From positions 744,001 through 808,000 of the forward strand of contig NZ_JABAIV010000001.1 in NCBI RefSeq assembly GCF_013003915.1: a stretch of DNA of 64,000 bases, read 5' to 3'. Below, piece after piece: positions 45,605 through 54,721 of this stretch. The DNA is from Telluria aromaticivorans. GTDB lineage: Bacteria > Pseudomonadota > Gammaproteobacteria > Burkholderiales > Burkholderiaceae_D. The position numbers and the translations under genes were made by a program. How positions within the stretch are numbered: the first letter of the stretch is position 1; each line of letters begins with the position of its first letter. The notes under the pieces were generated by a model. That model was not told the origin of the DNA. It saw only the letters and a program-made list of their open reading frames with translations, and made no database searches.

Positions 45605-45922
45605 TTATACGATCTCTTCAGCAGGCTGGCCGGCCATCAGGATGGCGGCGTGCGACTGGGCCAGGCTGCGGTCCTTGGTGTGGCTGGTCAGCATCGACAG
45701 GATGGCGGTGTCGTCGAAGCGGAAGCGGGCCAGCATCATGTTGCCGCCGGCGAGCTTCAGGATCTGGGCATTGCTCATGCCTTCGATCAGGTCGGCGATG
45801 TCGGCCGAGACGCCGAGACGGAAGATGGCGGTGACTTTATCAGCACGGATCATCTGCTGCGCAAGCATCAGGTAGCTCAGGTTTGCGTCGCGAATTTCAG
45901 CCATCATGTCGTTCATCGTCAT
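45605..45922 (-). CDS. flhD: Flagellar master regulator subunit FlhD
   Basis: A 105-residue partner of FlhC. Core DANLSYLMLAQQMIRADKVT and FRLGVSADIADLIEGMSNAQ match the family. ATG 45922 has GGAGAT 5 nt upstream. The reading frame is open up to 46246, but those codons cover the palindrome and repeat region and do not look coding. The 639-bp gap to the divergent kynU holds these elements, so flhDC regulation is probably read there. Confidence 0.93.
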   Translation of the reverse strand: MTMNDMMAEIRDANLSYLMLAQQMIRADKVTAIFRLGVSADIADLIEGMSNAQILKLAGGNMMLARFRFDDTAILSMLTSHTKDRSLAQSHAAILMAGQPAEEIV

Positions 45923-46056
45923 TTCTATCTCCGGTATCCGTTGTGTCGGCGACTTGCGTGTTGCCGATGAGATAGATTTTGACTGTGGAGCAACTTTTGA
46001 GGAATTGGACGAAGTCTGTATTTTGCGTCCGATAATGACGGACAGGACCCGTAGGA

Positions 46057-46071
46057 GTTTGTCTGACAAAC
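46057..46071. promoter_or_regulatory. Palindrome GTTTGTC-T-GACAAAC upstream of flhD
   Basis: A perfect 7+1+7 inverted repeat about 135 bp upstream of the flhD start. It is a candidate operator for a dimeric regulator of flhDC. No matching regulator is identified here. Confidence 0.45.
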
Positions 46072-46196
46072 CCTGCTGGATCGCTCTGGCGCCCCTATGA
46101 AAACAGGGCTGGTGAGGTGCCGGGACTCGGCTTGGATTGCGTGCGCCTGACTGTGGGTCTGTCGTGCGCTTGCTACGATTTACGTCAAGCTTTCCG

Positions 46197-46430
46197 GGAA
46201 CTTTAGGGTTTTCGCAAAATATTTTTCCGAAAGCCCAAAACTGCACCGGTATCTCTTTAACGGAGCGGCTGGCAGGAACTTTAGGGTTTTTCGAAAATAT
46301 TTTATCAAGACCCTTTACCGCGCTTCTGGTAGGGGTAACGGCTGGGCTTTCGGGAACTTTAGGGTTCTCTCGAAAAAATTTTCAAATAATTTCATTGGCC
46401 CGAAAAACCTTATCGTTGAGTCAACAATGC
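46197..46430. repeat. Three 78-bp-phased direct repeats between flhD and kynU
   Basis: GGAACTTTAGGGTT begins at 46197, 46275 and 46353, exactly 78 bp apart. Each is followed by an A/T-rich core with overlapping dyads of TTTTCGAAAATATTTT type, best in unit 2; the rest of each 78-bp unit is poorly conserved. The period is a multiple of three, so a plus-strand frame reads three related peptides (GTLGFSQNIF, GTLGFFENIL, GTLGFSRKNF) 26 residues apart, but I see no good start signal for it. I favour regulatory DNA or a dispersed repeat over a gene. Confidence 0.6.
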
Positions 46431-46561
46431 GGGACGGCGGCAGCCGGAACTTGCTACACTGCGGGGCTCACAAAGCTTCAGGCCTCAACCGTCCGCAAAC
46501 GCAGTGCTTTCGCCGGCGTTCTGCGGGGGGTTTTGCGTGAACCATCATTGAAAGAACCTGC

Positions 46562-47830
46562 ATGACGATCGCTTCTTCCCTCCCCGTCACCCGCGACGCC
46601 TGCGTCGCGCGCGACAAAGCCGACCCGCTGCGCGCCCTGCGCGAGCGCTTCGACCTGCCGCCCGGCGTCATCTACCTCGACGGGAACTCGCTCGGCGCCC
46701 GCCCGAAGGCCGCCTTGCAGCGCGTGCAGGACGTCGTGACCCGCGAATGGGGCAATGACCTCATCAAAAGCTGGAACACGGCCGGCTGGTTCGACATGCC
46801 CAAGCGCCTCGGCAACCGCCTGGCGCCGCTGATCGGCGCCTTGGCGGGCGAAGTCGCCGTCACCGACACCACCTCGCTCAACCTGTTCAAGGCGCTGGCC
46901 GCCGCGCTGCACCTGCAGGCGAATGGCCCGGGCCGGGAGCGTCGCACGATCGTCACCGAGCGCAGCAACTTCCCGACCGATATCTATATGGCCGAAGGCC
47001 TGGCCCAGTGGCTCGAGCGCGGCTACCGGGTGCGACTGGTCGACTCCATCGAGGAGCTGCCGGGCGCCGTGGACGAAGACTGCGCCGTGCTGATGCTCAC
47101 CCACGTCAACTATCGCACCGGCTACCAGCACGACATGGCGCTACTGACCCGCCATGCGCACGCACAAGGCGCGCTGGCGGTCTGGGACCTGGCCCACTCG
47201 GCCGGCGCGGTGCCGCTCGACCTGCATGCGGCGCAAGCCGACTTCGCGGTCGGCTGCACCTATAAATACCTGAACGGCGGCCCCGGCGCGCCGGCCTTCA
47301 TCTGGGTGCCCCGGCGCCACCAGGAACGCTTCGCCCATCCGCTCACCGGCTGGTGGAGCCATGCGAAGCCCTTCGCCATGTCGCACGGCTTCTCGCCTTG
47401 CGACGGCATCGGCCGGGCCCTGTGCGGCACCCAGCCGGTGGTCTCGCTGGCCCTGGTCGAATGCGGGCTCGAAGTATTCGAAGAAACCTCGATGGCGGCG
47501 ATCCGCGAAAAATCGCTGGCACTGACCGACTTGTTCATCGAGCTTGTGGAAGCCACCTGCGCCGGTCACCCGCTCGGGCTGGTCACGCCGCGCGAGCACG
47601 CGCGCCGCGGCAGCCAGGCCAGCTTCACCCACCCGCACGGCTATGCGGTGATGCAGGCCCTGATCGAGCGCGGCGTGATCGGCGACTACCGCGAGCCGGA
47701 GATCATGCGCTTCGGCTTCACGCCGCTGTACACGCGCTTTGCCGACGTGTGGGATGCGGTGGCGATCCTGAAGGACATCCTCGACAGCAAAGCCTACGAC
47801 GTCGCCCTCGAGCGCGGCGCAGTGACTTAA
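46562..47830 (+). CDS. kynU: Kynureninase
   Basis: A 422-residue PLP enzyme cleaving kynurenine to anthranilate and alanine. Family blocks: [40 protein letters not shown], and the PLP-Lys motif [15 protein letters not shown]. Full length. It heads a kynU-kynA pair for tryptophan catabolism; the arylformamidase gene kynB is not in the window. Confidence 0.95.
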   Translation: MTIASSLPVTRDACVARDKADPLRALRERFDLPPGVIYLDGNSLGARPKAALQRVQDVVTREWGNDLIKSWNTAGWFDMPKRLGNRLAPLIGALAGEVAVTDTTSLNLFKALAAALHLQANGPGRERRTIVTERSNFPTDIYMAEGLAQWLERGYRVRLVDSIEELPGAVDEDCAVLMLTHVNYRTGYQHDMALLTRHAHAQGALAVWDLAHSAGAVPLDLHAAQADFAVGCTYKYLNGGPGAPAFIWVPRRHQERFAHPLTGWWSHAKPFAMSHGFSPCDGIGRALCGTQPVVSLALVECGLEVFEETSMAAIREKSLALTDLFIELVEATCAGHPLGLVTPREHARRGSQASFTHPHGYAVMQALIERGVIGDYREPEIMRFGFTPLYTRFADVWDAVAILKDILDSKAYDVALERGAVT

Positions 47831-47839
47831 GGAGAGCCC

Positions 47840-48730
47840 ATGAACGAGCAAGCGAACACCCGCCCGGGCTGCCCGATGGCTGCCGGTAATGATGACAATG
47901 CCGGCAAAAGCGCCGAATGGCATGGCGCCAAGCTGGACTTCAAGGAGTCGATGAGCTATGGCGACTACCTGGGCCTGGACCAGATCCTGTCGGCCCAGCA
48001 CCCGCTCTCGCCGAACCACAACGAGATGCTGTTCATCATCCAGCACCAGACCAGCGAACTGTGGATCAAGCTGATGCTGCACGAGATGCAGGCGGTGCGC
48101 CAGAACCTGCGCGAGAATAAGCTGCAGCCGGCCTTCAAGATGCTGGCGCGGGTGGCACGCATCATGGACCAGCTGGTGCATGCGTGGGACGTGCTGGCGA
48201 CCATGACGCCGCCCGAATACACCGCGATCCGCCCTTACCTAGGCGCCTCGTCCGGCTTCCAGTCCTTCCAGTACCGCCAGCTGGAATTCATCCTCGGGAA
48301 CAAGAACGCAACATTGGTCGGCGTACACGAGAAATTCCCGGAAGCGCATGCCATCCTCGATCGCGAACTGCACACGCCCTCGGTCTACGACGAGGCGGTG
48401 ATGCTGCTGGCGCGCAGCGGCTTCGCGGTGGCGCCGGAGCGCCTGGCGCGCGACTGGACCCGGCCGACCGAGCCGGACGACAGCGTCAAGGCGGCCTGGC
48501 TGGGCGTCTACCAGGACACCGAGCGCCACTGGGCGCTGTACGAGCTGGCCGAGAAGCTGGTCGACCTGGAAACCGCCTTCCGCTTCTGGCGCTTCCGCCA
48601 CGTGACCACGGTCGAGCGCATCATCGGTTTCAAGACGGGCACCGGCGGCACCTCGGGCGCCAGCTACCTGCGCAAGATGCTCGACGTGGTGCTGTTCCCG
48701 GAACTGTTCGCGCTGCGCACTGCACTCTGA
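47840..48730 (+). CDS. kynA: Tryptophan 2,3-dioxygenase
   Basis: A 296-residue haem dioxygenase opening the tryptophan indole ring. Family blocks: [33 protein letters not shown] (substrate and haem residues), [19 protein letters not shown], and the C-terminal [20 protein letters not shown] with the haem-ligand His. It starts 9 bp after kynU, preceded by AAGGAGAG, a strong ribosome site. Confidence 0.96.
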   Translation: MNEQANTRPGCPMAAGNDDNAGKSAEWHGAKLDFKESMSYGDYLGLDQILSAQHPLSPNHNEMLFIIQHQTSELWIKLMLHEMQAVRQNLRENKLQPAFKMLARVARIMDQLVHAWDVLATMTPPEYTAIRPYLGASSGFQSFQYRQLEFILGNKNATLVGVHEKFPEAHAILDRELHTPSVYDEAVMLLARSGFAVAPERLARDWTRPTEPDDSVKAAWLGVYQDTERHWALYELAEKLVDLETAFRFWRFRHVTTVERIIGFKTGTGGTSGASYLRKMLDVVLFPELFALRTAL

Positions 48731-48753
48731 GCAGAGACGCTCGACCGCACAGC

Positions 48754-48787
48754 CGTAAAAAAAGCCTCATGCAGAGGCTTTTTTTAC
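48754..48787. terminator. Bidirectional intrinsic terminator after kynA
   Basis: Seven A, GCCTC, loop ATGCA, GAGGC and seven T form a symmetric structure that can stop transcription from both kynA (plus) and the small secreted-protein gene (minus). Confidence 0.9.
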
Positions 48788-48814
48788 GAGGCTGGCAGCC
48801 AGCCCGGTCCCGCT

Positions 48815-49015
48815 TCAGTCACCGACGACCAGGAACGGGTCCGCTTCGACTTCTTCCGCCCACATCGGCTCGACTTCTTCCGGCAAAGCTGGCTCGGCCT
48901 GCTCAACCTGCTCAACGATCGGTGGGCAAACACCACTGCATTTCGGCTTGGCCGGAGCTGCCATGGCCGCGGTAGCGAAAGCAGCGACGGCGAGGGCAAG
49001 AACGATTTTTTTCAT
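48815..49015 (-). CDS. Small secreted acidic protein
   Basis: A 66-residue protein. MKKIVLALAVAAFATAAMA is a standard Sec signal peptide with an Ala-x-Ala cleavage site. The mature part has two Cys (KCSGVCPP) that could pair, followed by a very acidic, Pro-containing tail (EEVEPMWAEEVEADP). AGGATC lies upstream of the ATG. The open frame extends to 49153 but lacks coding character there. Function unknown. Confidence 0.7.
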   Translation of the reverse strand: MKKIVLALAVAAFATAAMAAPAKPKCSGVCPPIVEQVEQAEPALPEEVEPMWAEEVEADPFLVVGD

Positions 49016-49216
49016 TGCTGATCCTGTTGATAGTTTCGGAAAAGAGCCTGGTGGAATTATTTCGGCTCTACAACTAGTATAGGCACCCATGGTGAGCATG
49101 TAAATGCACAACGGGTAGACTGGCGAGCCTGTGAAATCCAGCCTGTAGAGCATCGCTTGACATCCGGCCTCCGGCCGGGTGTATGATCGCCCCTGTTGTC
49201 ATGATTTACAGAAACA

Positions 49217-50350
49217 ATGTCTTCCTTACAAGATTCGCTCGACCGGCCTTTCTCGCTCTACCTCGACTTGACCCGGCTGCTGGCCGCGGTCGCGGTCGTC
49301 CTCGCGCATTTCCGGTACAACGCGATCATCCCCGACGACGCCTGGAGCTTCCTGCCCTACCTGGGACGCGAAGCCGTGATCGTCTTCTTCGTGCTGTCGG
49401 GGTATGTGATCGCTGCCAGCACTGCGCAACGCCGCCCGTCCGCACGCGACTACGCCGTCGCGCGCCTGTCGCGCGTGTATTCGGTGGTGCTGCCGGTGCT
49501 GTTCCTGGCGCTTGCCTGCGCCGCCGCGCTGCGCGCCTGGACCGGGTCTGTAGGAAACGCGGGCTATGTGCTCGACAAGCTGTACGTCTACCTGCCCTTC
49601 CACCTGCTGTTCCTCGGCCAGCACTGGCAGTTGACCGAAGTTCCACCCTTGATGATTCCCTACTGGTCGCTGGGCTACGAAGCCTGGTACTACCTGCTGT
49701 TCGGGCTTGCCTGCTACCTGCGCGGCACGCGCCGCAAGGTGGCTATCGCGCTGGTCCTGGCCATCATGGGTTACAAGATGTGGCTGCTGCTGCCGGTATG
49801 GCTGAGCGGCGCCTGGCTCTACCGCCATTACCGCGCGCCGCTGCTGGCCCCGAGGGCCGCGCGCCTCGGCTGGCTTGCCACCTTGCTGGTATTCGGCCTG
49901 TATGTCGGCACCGACGCCGAAACTGCCCTGCGCGCGGCGGGAACGGCCTGGTGGCCGTTCGACTCCCTGCCGCTGGGCAGCGCCGACCGCTTCCTGGCCG
50001 ACTATGTCGTGTGCGCCATCGTGCTGGCCAATTTCGCCTGCGCGCGCGATGCGCAGTTCTCGGCGCTGGTGCGCCATGCCCAGGCATGGCGCCTGGCGGC
50101 CTCGCACACCTTTACCCTGTACCTGTCGCATTCGCTGGTGATCGCCCTGTGGCTTGCACTTTACCCGCATGACCCGCGGTCAAGCGTGGACATACTGGGG
50201 CTGGGGGTCGCCATCGTCGTCGTCACGGTGGCGCTGGGCGCGGTGACCGAACGCCGGCCCCACCTCTACCGCGCCCTGTTCGGCCGCCTGCTCGGTGCAG
50301 GCCGCAGCCCTCCCCTGGCATCGGCCGCAGTGCGCGAGCCCCGCGGCTGA
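49217..50350 (+). CDS. Acyltransferase family 3 membrane protein (OafA/YrhL-like)
   Basis: A 377-residue protein with about ten hydrophobic helices. The N-terminal signature LYLDLTRLLAAVAVVLAHF contains the His proposed to be catalytic in the family, and REAVIVFFVLSGYVIAAS is the matching second block with Arg and FFVLSG. Such enzymes O-acylate surface polysaccharides or exported metabolites. No polysaccharide cluster is adjacent. Confidence 0.85.
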   Translation: MSSLQDSLDRPFSLYLDLTRLLAAVAVVLAHFRYNAIIPDDAWSFLPYLGREAVIVFFVLSGYVIAASTAQRRPSARDYAVARLSRVYSVVLPVLFLALACAAALRAWTGSVGNAGYVLDKLYVYLPFHLLFLGQHWQLTEVPPLMIPYWSLGYEAWYYLLFGLACYLRGTRRKVAIALVLAIMGYKMWLLLPVWLSGAWLYRHYRAPLLAPRAARLGWLATLLVFGLYVGTDAETALRAAGTAWWPFDSLPLGSADRFLADYVVCAIVLANFACARDAQFSALVRHAQAWRLAASHTFTLYLSHSLVIALWLALYPHDPRSSVDILGLGVAIVVVTVALGAVTERRPHLYRALFGRLLGAGRSPPLASAAVREPRG

Positions 50351-50426
50351 ATCACCGGCGGCCGATGCCGCGCGCTGTTTTTCGACGTACAATCGACCTT
50401 GATCTTTTACCAAGGGCGGAGGCGTA

Positions 50427-50972
50427 ATGAAGTGCGACGTACTGATCGTATCGGGCCTGTGGAATTCCGATCCCGGGCACTGGCAAACCCAATGGCAGGG
50501 GCATTACCCCAACTGGACCAAAGCGTCGCACCGGGACTGGAACTGCCCTGGCCGTGACGAATGGGTGGCCGAGCTGGACGCTGCCATCGCCGCCTGCCAG
50601 GGCGCACCCATCCTGGTGGCGCACAGCCTCGGCTGCATGCTGGTGGCGCACTGGGCGCAGAGCGGCTCGCCGTTGAAAGTGGCCGGCGCCTTCCTGGTCG
50701 CACCGAGCGATGTCGAAGCTCTCACCTACCCCGTGCCGGCCAACGGCTTTGCCCCGATTCCGCAGGCAGCCCTGCCCTTCCCCAGCATCGTGCTGGCCAG
50801 CGCCAACGACCCGTATATCACCCCCGGGCGTGCGCAGGCCCTGGCATCGAGCTGGGGCAGCCGGCTGGTGGACATCGGCGACGCCGGCCACGTGAACACC
50901 GAATCCGGCCACGGCGCCTGGCCCGAGGGCGAGCGCCTGCTGCAGGAGTTCTGCGACGAGATCGGACAGTAA
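50427..50972 (+). CDS. RBBP9/YdeN-family alpha/beta hydrolase
   Basis: A 181-residue serine hydrolase. The N-terminal block VLIVSGLWNSDPGHWQTQW and the nucleophile elbow VAHSLGCM (Ser about residue 69) are characteristic, with Asp in LASANDPYI and His in GDAGHVNTESGHG completing the triad. Substrate unknown. It is followed 4 bp later by a GNAT gene and then a GFA gene, forming a small three-gene unit. Confidence 0.88.
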   Translation: MKCDVLIVSGLWNSDPGHWQTQWQGHYPNWTKASHRDWNCPGRDEWVAELDAAIAACQGAPILVAHSLGCMLVAHWAQSGSPLKVAGAFLVAPSDVEALTYPVPANGFAPIPQAALPFPSIVLASANDPYITPGRAQALASSWGSRLVDIGDAGHVNTESGHGAWPEGERLLQEFCDEIGQ

Positions 50973-50976
50973 TCCG

Positions 50977-51513
50977 ATGACCGTCTTGCATACCGCGCGC
51001 CTGCGCCTCGAACCGACTTGCCCCGACCACTACGCCGGCCTGCGCGTGCTGAACGCCGATCCCGCGGTGGTGCGCTTCATCGGCGGCAAGCCTGATTCAC
51101 CCGAAGAAACCCGGGCCATGATCGAGCGCGTGCAGGGACGCTGGCAAACCTTCGGCTATTCGTGGTGGAGCTTCATCGAGCAGGATTCGGGCGAGCTGGT
51201 AGGCGCCGGCTGCATCCAGCACCTCGGGCACATTCCAGCCAACGCGCATGAAATCGGATGGCGCCTGCGCCCCGACCGCTGGGGGCGCGGCTATGCGGCC
51301 GAAGCCGCGCGGCGCATGGCGGCGTTCGCGTTCGACGAGCTGCGGGCGCCGCTGCTGGTCGCGATCTGCGATCCTGGCAATGTCGATTCGGCGCGCGTGA
51401 TGGAGCGGCTTGGCATGCGTTACCAGGGTGAAGAAACGTGGGATGCGCAGGCGGTATCGAGGTACGAGGTAAGCCATGCAGGCTTTATCGGCAGCTTGGC
51501 GGGGTCGATATGA
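50977..51513 (+). CDS. GNAT-family N-acetyltransferase (RimJ/RimL-like)
   Basis: A 178-residue acetyltransferase: TARLRLEPTCPDHYAGLRVL at the N-terminus, and the acetyl-CoA binding part RPDRWGRGYAAEAARRMAAF, then SARVMERLGMRYQGE. The build fits enzymes acetylating protein N-termini or small amines. Its stop overlaps the GFA start (ATGA). Confidence 0.88.
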   Translation: MTVLHTARLRLEPTCPDHYAGLRVLNADPAVVRFIGGKPDSPEETRAMIERVQGRWQTFGYSWWSFIEQDSGELVGAGCIQHLGHIPANAHEIGWRLRPDRWGRGYAAEAARRMAAFAFDELRAPLLVAICDPGNVDSARVMERLGMRYQGEETWDAQAVSRYEVSHAGFIGSLAGSI

Positions 51514-51908
51514 AGACCTACCACGGCAGCTGCCATTGCAAAAGCGTGCAGTTCGAGGCCGACATCGATCTCGGCCGGGGTACGATCAAGTGCAACTGCA
51601 CCATCTGCACCAAGATGCGGTTCTGGGCGGTGCAGGTGCCATCCAGTACTTTCCGGCTGGTGCGGGGTGCGGACGCGCTGCGCGAATACCGCTACGCCAC
51701 GCGCCGCGATGCCCACTATTTTTGCGGCCGCTGCGGCATCAATACCTTCTCGACCGGCGAGTCCCCGGCGCTGGGGCCCTTCCACGCGGTGGTGCTGGCC
51801 TGCCTGGACGACGCCACGCCCGAGGAACTGGCCGCGGCGCCGGTACGTTATCTCGACGGCCGCAACGATAACTGGGTCACGCCGCCGGCAGAGGTGCACC
51901 ACCTCTGA
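51510..51908 (+). CDS. GFA/CENP-V family zinc protein
   Basis: A 132-residue protein with the family zinc ligands: GSCHCKSVQF, then CNCTICTKM, and FCGRCGINTF. Some members are S-(hydroxymethyl)glutathione synthases, most have no known role. The ATG at 51510 overlaps the GNAT stop and starts the conserved strand MKTYHGSCHC; the open frame from 51438 lies inside GNAT. Confidence 0.88.
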   Translation: MKTYHGSCHCKSVQFEADIDLGRGTIKCNCTICTKMRFWAVQVPSSTFRLVRGADALREYRYATRRDAHYFCGRCGINTFSTGESPALGPFHAVVLACLDDATPEELAAAPVRYLDGRNDNWVTPPAEVHHL

Positions 51909-51920
51909 GCCGGGACGAAA

Positions 51921-51945
51921 AAAAACCGGGGCGCAGGCCCCGGTT
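51921..51945 (-). terminator. Intrinsic terminator of htpG
   Basis: AACCGGGG (51924-51931) and CCCCGGTT (51938-51945) form an 8-bp stem. On the minus strand it is followed by a run of U (51925-51918), 23 nt past the htpG stop. Confidence 0.85.
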
Positions 51946-51968
51946 CCGTGTGCGGCTCAGACGCAGCT

Positions 51969-53888
51969 TTATGCCGTCGTTGCCAGCAGCATCTCGTTCA
52001 GGCGCTTCACGAACGAGGCCGGATCGCTCAGGCTGCCGCCCTCGGCCAGCATCGCCTGGTCGAACAGGATGTGCGACCAGTCGGCGAAGCGCGTGCCCGC
52101 CGCATCCTCGTACTTCAGGCGCGTCACCAGCGGGTGGTTCGGGTTGATCTCGAGGATGGGCTTCGACTCCGGCGCATCCTGTCCGGCCGCCTTCAGCATG
52201 CGCAGCAGGTTACCCGACAGTTCGTTCTCGTCGGCGACCAGGCAGGCAGGCGAGTCGGTCAGGCGGAAGGTGACGCGCACGTCCTTGGCCTTGTCGCCCA
52301 GGGCGCCCTTCATCTTCTCGACCAGCTCCTTGTAGCCTTCTTCGGTCTCGGCATGTTCCTTCTTCTCGGCCTCGTCTTCCAGCGAACCGAGGTCCAGGCC
52401 GCCCTTGGCCACCGACACCAGCTCCTTGCCTTCGAATTCGGTCAGGAAGGACAGCATCCACTCGTCGACGCGGTCGGTCATGAGCAGCACTTCGACGCCC
52501 TTCTTGCGGAAGATCTCCAGGTGCGGGCTGTTCTTCGCGGCGTTGAAGCTGTCGGCGGTGACGTAATAAATCTTGTCCTGGCCTTCCTTCATGCGGGCGA
52601 TGTAGTCCGCGAACGACACGGCCTGCTCGCTCGAGTCGTTCGAGGTCGATGCGAAGCGCAGCAGCTTGGCGATGCGGTCCTTGTTGGTCGCGTCCTCGCC
52701 GATGCCTTCTTTCAGCACCTGGCCGAACTCTTTCCAGAAGGTGGTGTATTTGTCCTTGCCGGCCTGCTCGTCGGCGTTCGCCATTTCTTCCAGCATGCCC
52801 AGCACGCGCTTGGTCGAGCCTTCGCGAATCACCTTCACGTCGCGCGACTCCTGCAGGATCTCGCGCGAGACGTTCAGCGGCAAATCGCTCGAATCGATCA
52901 CGCCTTTAATGAAGCGCAGGTAGGTCGGCATCAGCTGGTCGGCATCGTCCATGATGAAGACGCGCTTGACGTACAGCTTGATGCCGGCACGCTTGTTGCG
53001 GTCCCACAGGTCGAACGGCGCGTGGCTCGGCACGAACAGCAGCTGGGTGTATTCGCTGCGGCCTTCGACCCGGTTGTGGGTATAGGTCAGCGGTTCCTGG
53101 AAGTCGTGCGAGACGTGCTTGTAGAACTCGTTGTACTGTTCTTCGGTGACGTCGGCACGGTTACGGGCCCACAGCGCGCTGGCCTGGTTGACGGTCTCGA
53201 CCTCGTCTTTCAGCACGGTCTGCTTCTGCTCTTCGTCCCACTCTTCCTTCTGCATCACGATCGGCAGCGAGATGTGGTCCGAATACTTGCGGATGATCCC
53301 CTTGAGCTTCCACGACGACAGCAGCTCTTCTTCGCCGGCGCGCAGGTGCAGGATCACGTCGGTGCCGCGGCCCGGCTTTTCGATCGACTCGATGCTGTAG
53401 TCGCCTTCGCCGGTCGACTCCCAGCGCACGCCTTCCGAGGCGAACGCGCCGGCGCGGCGGGTGTTGACGATGATCTTGTCGGCCACGATGAAGCCCGAGT
53501 AAAAGCCCACGCCGAACTGGCCGATCAGGGCCGCGTCCTGCTGCTGGTCACCCGAGAGCTTGCTGAAGAATTCCTTGGTGCCCGACTTGGCGATGGTGCC
53601 AAGGTGCGAGATGACCTCGTCGCGGCTCATGCCGATGCCGTTGTCCGAAATCGTGATGGTGCGCGCGTCCTTGTCGAACGAGACCTTGATCTTGAGCTCG
53701 TGGTCGTTGCCGTACAGGGCATCGTTATTGATCGCTTCGAAGCGCAGCTTGTCGGCCGCGTCGGATGCGTTCGAGATCAGTTCGCGCAGGAAAATCTCCT
53801 TGTTCGAATACAAGGAGTGGATCATCAGTTGCAGCAGCTGTTTTACTTCTGCTTGGAAGCCAAGGGTTTCTTTTTCGGCGATAGCCAT
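51969..53888 (-). CDS. htpG: Chaperone HtpG (Hsp90)
   Basis: A 639-residue Hsp90. The GHKL ATPase domain shows [40 protein letters not shown] and [13 protein letters not shown]; the middle domain shows [11 protein letters not shown]. Full length with the dimerisation C-terminus. A sigma-32 type promoter lies upstream. Confidence 0.97.
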   Translation of the reverse strand: MAIAEKETLGFQAEVKQLLQLMIHSLYSNKEIFLRELISNASDAADKLRFEAINNDALYGNDHELKIKVSFDKDARTITISDNGIGMSRDEVISHLGTIAKSGTKEFFSKLSGDQQQDAALIGQFGVGFYSGFIVADKIIVNTRRAGAFASEGVRWESTGEGDYSIESIEKPGRGTDVILHLRAGEEELLSSWKLKGIIRKYSDHISLPIVMQKEEWDEEQKQTVLKDEVETVNQASALWARNRADVTEEQYNEFYKHVSHDFQEPLTYTHNRVEGRSEYTQLLFVPSHAPFDLWDRNKRAGIKLYVKRVFIMDDADQLMPTYLRFIKGVIDSSDLPLNVSREILQESRDVKVIREGSTKRVLGMLEEMANADEQAGKDKYTTFWKEFGQVLKEGIGEDATNKDRIAKLLRFASTSNDSSEQAVSFADYIARMKEGQDKIYYVTADSFNAAKNSPHLEIFRKKGVEVLLMTDRVDEWMLSFLTEFEGKELVSVAKGGLDLGSLEDEAEKKEHAETEEGYKELVEKMKGALGDKAKDVRVTFRLTDSPACLVADENELSGNLLRMLKAAGQDAPESKPILEINPNHPLVTRLKYEDAAGTRFADWSHILFDQAMLAEGGSLSDPASFVKRLNEMLLATTA

Positions 53889-53928
53889 GTTGTTCCTCGT
53901 GGTGGTTCAGGTTAAACGGATTGCAGCC

Positions 53929-53956
53929 ATATAGGGATGGCGAAAGCGATTTCAAG
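53929..53956 (-). promoter_or_regulatory. Heat-shock (sigma-32) promoter of htpG
   Basis: On the minus strand CTTGAAA (53956-53950) is followed after 13 bp by CCCTATAT (53936-53929), matching the sigma-32 consensus CTTGAAA and CCCCATnT at proper spacing. It lies 41 bp before the htpG start codon. Confidence 0.8.
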
Positions 53957-54111
53957 GCCTGTTTTACAAAGGCAATGTTGCAATTATTTTAACCCAGCAG
54001 GGCAACTGCGGCCAAGCCCTCCCCTGGCAGGCCCAGCGCTGCCAGTAAACGTGCCGGGTGCGGCTGGCTGGACGTACAATATCGGCTTCATTCACCGCAT
54101 CCATTAAAACC

Positions 54112-54573
54112 ATGTCCGTCTACGACAAACTCAAAGAACTGAACATCACCCTGGCCGCACCGGCCACCCCGGCCGCCGCCTACGTCATGTACGTGCAGAC
54201 AGGTAATCTCGTGTTCATCTCGGGCCATATCGCCAAGAACGCGGACGGCTCGCCGAACGCCGGCATCCTGGGCCGCGACAAGACCACCGCGGATGGCCAG
54301 GCCGCCGCGCGCTCGGTCGCGATCGACCTGATGGGCACCTTGCAGGAAGCCGTCGGCGGCGACCTGTCGCGCGTCAAGCGCATCGTCAAGGTCATGAGCC
54401 TGGTTGCCTCGACCCCGGAATACAACGAACAGCACCTGGTCACCAACGGCTGCTCGGAACTGATCGGCGAAGTGTTCGGCGATGCCGGCAAGCACGCGCG
54501 CTCGGCCTTCGGCGTGGCTTCGCTGCCGCGCGGCACCTGCGTCGAAATCGAAATGATCGTCGAAGTCGCATAA
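54112..54573 (+). CDS. RidA family protein (YjgF-like)
   Basis: A 153-residue RidA-superfamily protein of the slightly longer type. Features: VQTGNLVFISGHIAKNADGS, GQAAARSVAIDLMGTLQEAV, and PRGTCVEIEMIVEVA with the Arg and Glu of the ligand site. RidA proteins hydrolyse reactive enamine/imine products of PLP enzymes. The next gene is a PLP aminotransferase, a sensible partner. The stop codon lies within the first of two direct repeats. Confidence 0.9.
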   Translation: MSVYDKLKELNITLAAPATPAAAYVMYVQTGNLVFISGHIAKNADGSPNAGILGRDKTTADGQAAARSVAIDLMGTLQEAVGGDLSRVKRIVKVMSLVASTPEYNEQHLVTNGCSELIGEVFGDAGKHARSAFGVASLPRGTCVEIEMIVEVA

Positions 54574-54604
54574 CATTTGTTTAGGCAAATATAACATTTG
54601 TTTA
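54570..54604 (+). promoter_or_regulatory. Two ATAACATTTGTTTA direct repeats, 21 bp apart
   Basis: The same 14-mer starts at 54570 and 54591. The spacing is two helical turns, so a regulator could bind both on one face. Each box contains a partial dyad (AACA..TGTT). The first box spans the RidA stop codon. They lie 120-150 bp before the aminotransferase start. Confidence 0.55.
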
Positions 54605-54721
54605 AACCTATCGGTGGTGGGTGGGGCTTATCCAGCCCTGCCCTTTCCGAAGCCGCCTACCCGGCGTGCTTTATAATGGCCCGGCACTACCGTGCGGTCC
54701 CTTCCTGTCAGTGAGAACAGT

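Noticed and set aside
45923-46246. N-terminal extension of flhD
   Set aside because: ATG 45922 has a good ribosome site and gives the normal 105-residue length; the extension covers a palindrome and part of a repeat.
46137-46565. 142-codon gene spanning the 78-bp repeats
   Set aside because: No ribosome site; the repeated peptides arise from the triplet-compatible period and the non-core part of each unit is not conserved. Left as an open alternative in the finding.
51948-53915. 655-codon plus-strand frame opposite htpG
   Set aside because: Mirror of the GC-skewed htpG codons, without any recognisable domain.
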